A stretch of DNA of 64,000 nucleotides. Source: Hymenopus coronatus (lineage: Eukaryota; Arthropoda; Insecta; Mantodea; Hymenopodidae). Shown one piece after another: positions 59,401-64,000 of this stretch (within the stretch, counting starts at the first letter, position 1; the number at the start of each line of letters is the position of its first letter). The DNA lies in assembly GCA_030762935.1 (NCBI GenBank), contig CM060891.1:671001-735000 (forward strand), in the 5' to 3' direction. The notes beneath the pieces were generated by a model that saw only the letters and a list, made by a program, of their open reading frames with translations, was not told where the DNA came from and did not search any database. Position numbers and translations under genes: made by a program.

Positions 59401-61665
59401 TAGTCAAGTGTTTACTATCTGAAGGATACATATCGACGGGAAAGTACGGGTCAGGGATTTGTGCCATCCTGACCCGAGTCTAAAAGTGTTATGTGACGGT
59501 AGTCATGTGTTTAATATCTGGAGGATACATATCGACAGGAAAGTACGGGTCAGGAGTTTGTCCCAACCTCACCAGAGTCTAAAAGTGTGTTGTGATGATA
59601 GTCAAGTGTTTACTATCTGGAGGATACATATTGACAGGAAAGTACGGATCAGGAATTTGTCCCATCCTCACCAGAGTCTAAAAGTGTGATGTGACGATAG
59701 TCAAGTGTTTACTCTCTGAAGGATACATATCGACAGGAAAGTACGGTCAGGAATTTGTCCCATCCTGACCAGAGTCTAAAAGTGTGATGTGACGATGGTC
59801 AAGTGTTTACTATCTGAAGGATACATATCGACAGGAAAGTAGGAGTCAGCAATTTGTCCCATTCTCACCAGAGTCTAAAAGTGTAATGTGACGATAGTCA
59901 AGGGTTTAATAATCTGGAGGATACAAATCGAGAGGAAAGTAGGAGTCAGGAATTTGTCCCATCCTCAACAGAGTTTATAAGTGTGATGTGACGGTAGTCA
60001 TGTGTTTACTATCTGAAGGATACATATCGACAGGAAAGTACAGGTCAGGAATTTATCCCATCCTCACCAGAATCTAAAAGTGTAATGTGACGATAGTCAG
60101 GTGTTTACTATCTGAAGGATACAATACGACAGGAAAGTACGGGTCAGGAATATGTCTCATCCTCACCAGAGTCTAAATGTATGTTGTGACGATAGTCAAG
60201 TGTTTAATATGTCGAGGATACATATCGACAGGAAAATACGGGTCAGGAATTTGTCCCATCCTCACCAGAGTCTAAAAGTGTGTTGTGACGATAGTCAAGT
60301 GTTTACTATCTGGAGGATACATATCGACAGGAAAGTACGGATCAGGAATTTGTCCCATCCTCACCAGAGTCTAAAAGTGTGATGTGACGATAGTCAAGTG
60401 TTTACTCTCTGAAGGATACATATCGACAGGAAAGTACGGTCAGGAATTTGTCCCATTCTCACCAGAGTCTAAAAGTGTAATGTGACGATAGTCAAGGGTT
60501 TAATAATCTGGAGGATACAAATCGAGAGGAAAGTAGGAGTCAGGAATTTGTCCCATCCTCAACAGAGTTTATAAGTGTGATGTGACGGTAGTCATGTGTT
60601 TACTATCTGAAGGATACATATCGACAGGAAAGTACAGGTCAGGAATTTATCCCATCCTCACCAGAATCTAAAAGTGTAATGTGACGATAGTCAGGTGTTT
60701 ACTATCTGAAGGATACAATACGACAGGAAAGTACGGGTCAGGAATATGTCTCATCCTCACCAGAGTCTAAATGTATGTTGTGACGATAGTCAAGTGTTTA
60801 ATATGTCGAGGATACATATCGACAGGAAAATACGGGTCAGGAATTTGTCCCATCCTCACCAGAGTCTAAAAGTGTGTTGTGACGATAGTCAAGTGTTTAC
60901 TATCTGGAGGATACATATCGACAGGAAAGTACGGGTCAGGAATTTGTCCTATCCTCACCAGAGTCTAAAAGTATGTTGTGACGATAGTGAAGTGTTTAAT
61001 ATGTCGAGGATACATATTGACAGGAAAATACGGGTCAGGAATTTGTCCCATCCTCACCAGAGTCTAAAAGTATGTTGTGACGATAGTGAAGTGTTTAATA
61101 TGTCGAGGATACATATCGACAGGAAAATACGGGTCAGGAATTTGTCCCATCCTTACCAGAGTCTAAAAGTATGTTGTGACGATAGTGAAGTGTTTAATAT
61201 GTCGAGGATACATATTGACAATAAAGTACGAGTCAGGAATTTGTCCCATCCTCACCAGAGTCTAAAAGTATGTTGCAACGATAGTCAATTGTTTAATATC
61301 TGGGGGATACATATCGACAGGAATGTACGGGTCAGGAATTTGTCCCATCTTCACCAGAGTCTAAAAGTGTGATGTGACGATAGTCAAGTGTTTACTATCT
61401 GGAGGATACATATCGACAAGAAAGTAGGAGTCAGGAGTTTGTCTCATCCTCACCAGAGTCTAAAAGTGTGATGTGACGATAGTCAAGTGTTTAATATCTG
61501 GAGGATATATATCGACAAGAAAGTAGGAGTCAGGAGTTTGTCCCATCCTCACCAGAGTTTCAAGGTATGTTGTGACGATAGTCAAGTGCTTAATATCTGG
61601 AGGTTATATGTCGACAAGAAGGTAGGAGTCAGGAGTTTGTCTCATCCTCCTCACAGTCTAAAAGT
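56432..61665. repeat. 99 bp satellite
   Basis: Roughly 53 units of 99 bp: GTGACGATAGTCAAGTGTTT, ACTATCTGAAGGATACATAT, CGACAGGAAAGTACGGGTCA, GGAATTTGTCCCATCCTCAC, CAGAGTCTAAAAGTGTAAT. Unit variants such as TAATATCTGGAGG, AGTAGGAGTCAGG and CTCCAGAATCTAAAAGTATA recur in groups. Short open frames reflect the multiple-of-three unit. The array fades out by 61665. Confidence 0.95.
59850..61040. repeat. 594 bp higher-order duplication in the 99 bp satellite
   Basis: A six-unit block (6 x 99 bp) is duplicated in tandem. The rare string TCCCATCCTCAACAGAGTTT near 59960 recurs 594 bp later near 60554, and CAGGAATATGTCTCATCCTC near 60145 recurs near 60739. The unit run containing GTACGGTCAGGAATTTGTCC recurs at a seven-unit offset. 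Confidence 0.8.
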
Positions 61666-61983
61666 GCTCCAAAGACGAATGTCTTCGATGGAACCTTGTG
61701 GAATAATGATATGCCTGGAGCACCTGGGTTCGAATTCCGGGCTTGCTTTAACCAGAATTATGATACACAAATGTGAAATCATGGTCTTCGATATGAGGAC
61801 ATCAGTTCTATTCAAACGAAACAATATTTGGCCCACTTGCTCAGCTATGCGATAGAGCCAGATTTCCATTCCCGACTGGGAAGGTAGACATTACCCACAA
61901 CCTTAATGGTGTCATATTAGGATTAAAATTAAATAGAACTAAAAACTAAAATACATTAGTGAACAGCATGCCGGGTAGATTCA
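61666..61983. other. Spacer between the 99 bp satellite and LINE copy 2
   Basis: Non-tandem. It contains GGGTTCGAATTCCGGGC (about 61727), resembling a tRNA B-box, but no A-box at a suitable distance. Nothing else is recognised. Confidence 0.5.
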
Positions 61984-62930
61984 ATTAGAAAGCATTCTGT
62001 AGGTTTGTTTAGGCCAGGAAGCCAATGAACATAGAACTTGTCAAGAAGTATATATACAATGGAATAAAATGAATATAGCTCGTGCTTAAAGCTTGGGTTA
62101 TAAAAATAGCAGAATAGAATATAATCACACCATTTGTATTTGAGGCCTCTGCTATACTTAATGTGCTCTATAAAAGCACATGAACTTATTTTTTTTTACA
62201 AGCACATAAAAACAAAGAGTATCAAGAATTAGTTTTAAAATGTATAAATAAATGTAATTTCATTATATGTAACACTGATGTAATGTCAGATGATAGTTTT
62301 CTGATTATCGACATAATAGTTACTACTAGTGATTATATAAAACTAAAATATGATTATTGTATTATGTACTCTTCATAAATGTCAACAAATTACAATACAT
62401 ATTTACAAATATGTTATAGACTTTCCAATGCAAAAATTTATAATTATGTACTAGAGTGTAAAATATCAAAACATCAGGCTTTACAGACCTTGTGTCATTG
62501 CTAAATACTAAAAATTCATTTGACAGTTCGTGCAAGTTAAAGTATACATCAGTTTAATTTTAATATAAAACACACACTAATATATAATACATTATAATAC
62601 TTATAAATACAATGACTATTAACGGTATTGTCACACAGATTTGCTACTTAAATATTCGTCTACAGAGTAAAATGATTTATTGCAAAGTACTCCTTAAGAG
62701 AGGCCTTAAAAGCTTGAAATGTCCAACATTTTCTTTGAGATTACTGGGGAGAGCATTAAATATCTTGATTGTTTCATTATATACACCTCTCTGAAGATTG
62801 GCATTGGGACGATGTCTAGTATTAATGTTATGAAGTTCCATGTTTGTAATAAAACTAAGTCGATTAACTGCACAGAATTTTAAAATGGATTGTATATAAA
62901 CACAAGGTAAGGTGAGTATGCCCAATTTTT
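61984..62930 (-). mobile_element. 5'-truncated LINE copy (same family as 31438-45262)
   Basis: The minus strand carries the last part of ORF2 (62925-62677) and the 3' UTR. Its far end reads GGCTTCCTGGCCTAAACAAA and AATGCTTTCTAATT on the minus strand, matching the 3' end of the first copy. Homology begins at AAAAATTGGGCAT, so the copy is strongly 5'-truncated, as is usual for LINEs. No target duplication was identified. Confidence 0.85.
62677..62925 (-). pseudogene. LINE ORF2 C-terminus, truncated copy
   Basis: An 82-codon frame begins MGILTLPCVYIQSILKF, continues SFITNMELHNINTRHR and VYNETIKIFNALPSNLKE, and ends RPLLRSTLQ. It is the preserved form of the C-terminal tail that is frameshifted at 44270-44550. 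Everything upstream, including the RT, is missing. Confidence 0.82.
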
Positions 62931-62935
62931 ACTTC

Positions 62936-63073
62936 CTCTATACGTACTATGTATATAGTGTATAGAGAAGGTATTGCATTCCACCCAAAAATTCGATACC
63001 GAGATTTCACCGGAAATGTATGCTTTAGGGTCCATAATATCCAAAAAAAGCATTTTCACAAAAAGGTCCGTGT

Positions 63074-63116
<43 letters not shown>

Positions 63117-63330
63117 CGCTTGTGTGTGTATGTGTGTGAACACGATAACTCAAAAACGAATAGTCGATAAAATACCAAACTTGGTATTTAAGTTTAGTAT
63201 CTTCCAGGGATGCGACACGAAGATTTTGAGAAAAATCCCCCCACCCCAACTACCCTTTACATGGAACTTTTTTCGAAAATTTTGATTTTCTCAAAAACGA
63301 CTGTACCGATTTTGATTAAAATTTCGTATA
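62936..63330 (+). repeat. Family X reference copy (X5) with GT microsatellite
   Basis: The most complete copy. Blocks in order are GGTATTGCATTCCACCC, CCGAGATTTCACCGGAAATG, GGGTCCATAATATCC, AAAAAGGTCCGTGTGTG, a GT/GC tract at about 63066-63140, CGATAACTCAAAAACG, TTGGTATTTAAGTTTAGTAT, GGGATGCGACACGAAGATTT, CCCTTTACATGGAAC and TTTTCTCAAAAACGACTGTA. It begins immediately beside the truncated end of LINE copy 2. No coding or terminal repeat was recognised. Confidence 0.65.
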
Positions 63331-64000
63331 TTAAAGATATTTACCTGACAAATAAAATATATATCTTGAATTTTCTAGGAATAGCCTCTGAAGAGTAGTT
63401 ATGCTGGATGAATTTTACTGAATTTTGAATAACTGCTAAACCCTAAGAGATGGACAAAAACTTACTACACAAAAATGTAGAGCACGTTTAAAACACACAA
63501 TTTAATGTTGTATACATTTTTCTCGTAAGTTCGTCGTTTTTGAGACATTACTTATTTTTGGTTTCTGCTATGAAAAACTTACTTTTCTCACACAGGAACT
63601 TAACAACTCCTATCCATATAAACAAAGGAACTTCACTGACATAGCAACCAGCTTTTGACTATCATTTTAACCTATGGTAGCCCTCATTTCGCTTCTGCTT
63701 ACAACGTAGCAAGTAATAAGACTATTTCTGCTCATTTTTTCTGATTAGCATAAAGTAAATAGAAGTATAAGCTTTTTAAGAATAATTTGTTGCAGAGATA
63801 TAGAGAAAGTCATGTGAATGGTACACATCAGATTTTTAAATAGTTATTTGCATGACTGTCTGCTATAGGCATTAGAGCTTATTCGTAAATTTTTTTTTTA
63901 TATTGTTTCATTTATATAGCCCCCTTTAACATCAAAGGTCCTACCGGGGGTTTGCACTCATTGTATGTAGGTTCTTTTACATTTGGATTAAATCATTTTA
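63331..64000. other. AT-rich end of the window
   Basis: No gene, tandem repeat or mobile-element end is recognised. An 18 bp match to the 102 bp satellite (GAGAAAGTCATGTGAATG, about 63803-63820) may be chance or a relic. The last 100 bases (CCCCCTTTAACATC, CCTACCGGGGGTTTGC) are unidentified. Confidence 0.5.

Noticed and set aside
59459..61372. 33-residue repeat protein in the 99 bp satellite
   Set aside because: The 99 bp unit is a multiple of three; frames end at ordinary unit variants and occur only in part of the array.
61720..61750. tRNA or SINE fragment from GGGTTCGAATTCC
   Set aside because: Only a B-box-like string; no A-box or cloverleaf partner at a suitable distance.
1..64000. Telomeric TTAGG arrays or rDNA
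   Set aside because: No run of TTAGG or its complement and no rRNA-like sequence was seen.

Overview
The window is eukaryotic, very repeat-rich DNA, most likely from an arthropod and probably an insect with a large genome. The evidence is the transposon content: mariner DD34D elements, a second Tc1/mariner-superfamily element of a type common in insects, a Gypsy-type LTR retrotransposon coding from gag to integrase, LINEs with endonuclease and reverse transcriptase, and a tRNA-derived SINE. No host gene, rRNA gene, functional tRNA gene, CRISPR array or bacterial-style operon was recognised. Most long open frames here are by-products of tandem repeats whose unit length is a multiple of three.

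Layout. 1-9028 is one satellite of 28-32 bp units that changes through sub-blocks and contains a large internal duplication. 9029-9924 is non-tandem. 9925-11488 is a 91-97 bp minisatellite. 11933-13232 is a mariner element (copy A) with intact ends and a broken transposase. 13329-27716 is a 14.4 kb satellite of 60/57 bp units organised in a higher-order repeat of about 4.19 kb. 27717-30014 is mostly non-tandem sequence with old copies of a dispersed repeat, here called family X.

From 30015 to 50730 an AT-rich minisatellite of about 60 bp units has acted as a landing site. It is interrupted by a SINE, a LINE, a Tc1/mariner-superfamily element with 106 bp terminal inverted repeats, a second SINE copy with a 12 bp target duplication, a deleted transposon remnant and a second mariner (copy B). 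The LINE is split by a 9.5 kb Gypsy element in the opposite orientation. The Gypsy element is in turn split by a GC-rich insert that carries only a LINE-type ORF1 and a hairpin-rich 3' end. The nesting is therefore array, LINE, Gypsy, half-LINE.

50731-53968 is a 3.2 kb GT-rich tract that runs directly into half of a family X element. 54376-56150 is a 102/48 bp composite satellite. 56432-61665 is a 99 bp satellite with local higher-order repeats. 61984-62930 is a 5'-truncated LINE copy of the same family, on the minus strand, and 62936-63330 is the best family X copy. The remainder to 64000 is AT-rich with nothing recognised.

The observations most worth following up are: two mariner copies at different sites sharing the same stop codon and the same frameshift; the half-LINE with three stacked hairpins, one shaped like a tRNA T-arm; family X and its link to GT-tract expansion; the higher-order structure of four satellites; and the exactly reconstructable Gypsy insertion site. 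All protein-coding mobile elements seen here carry stops, frameshifts or lost catalytic residues, so none looks autonomous.
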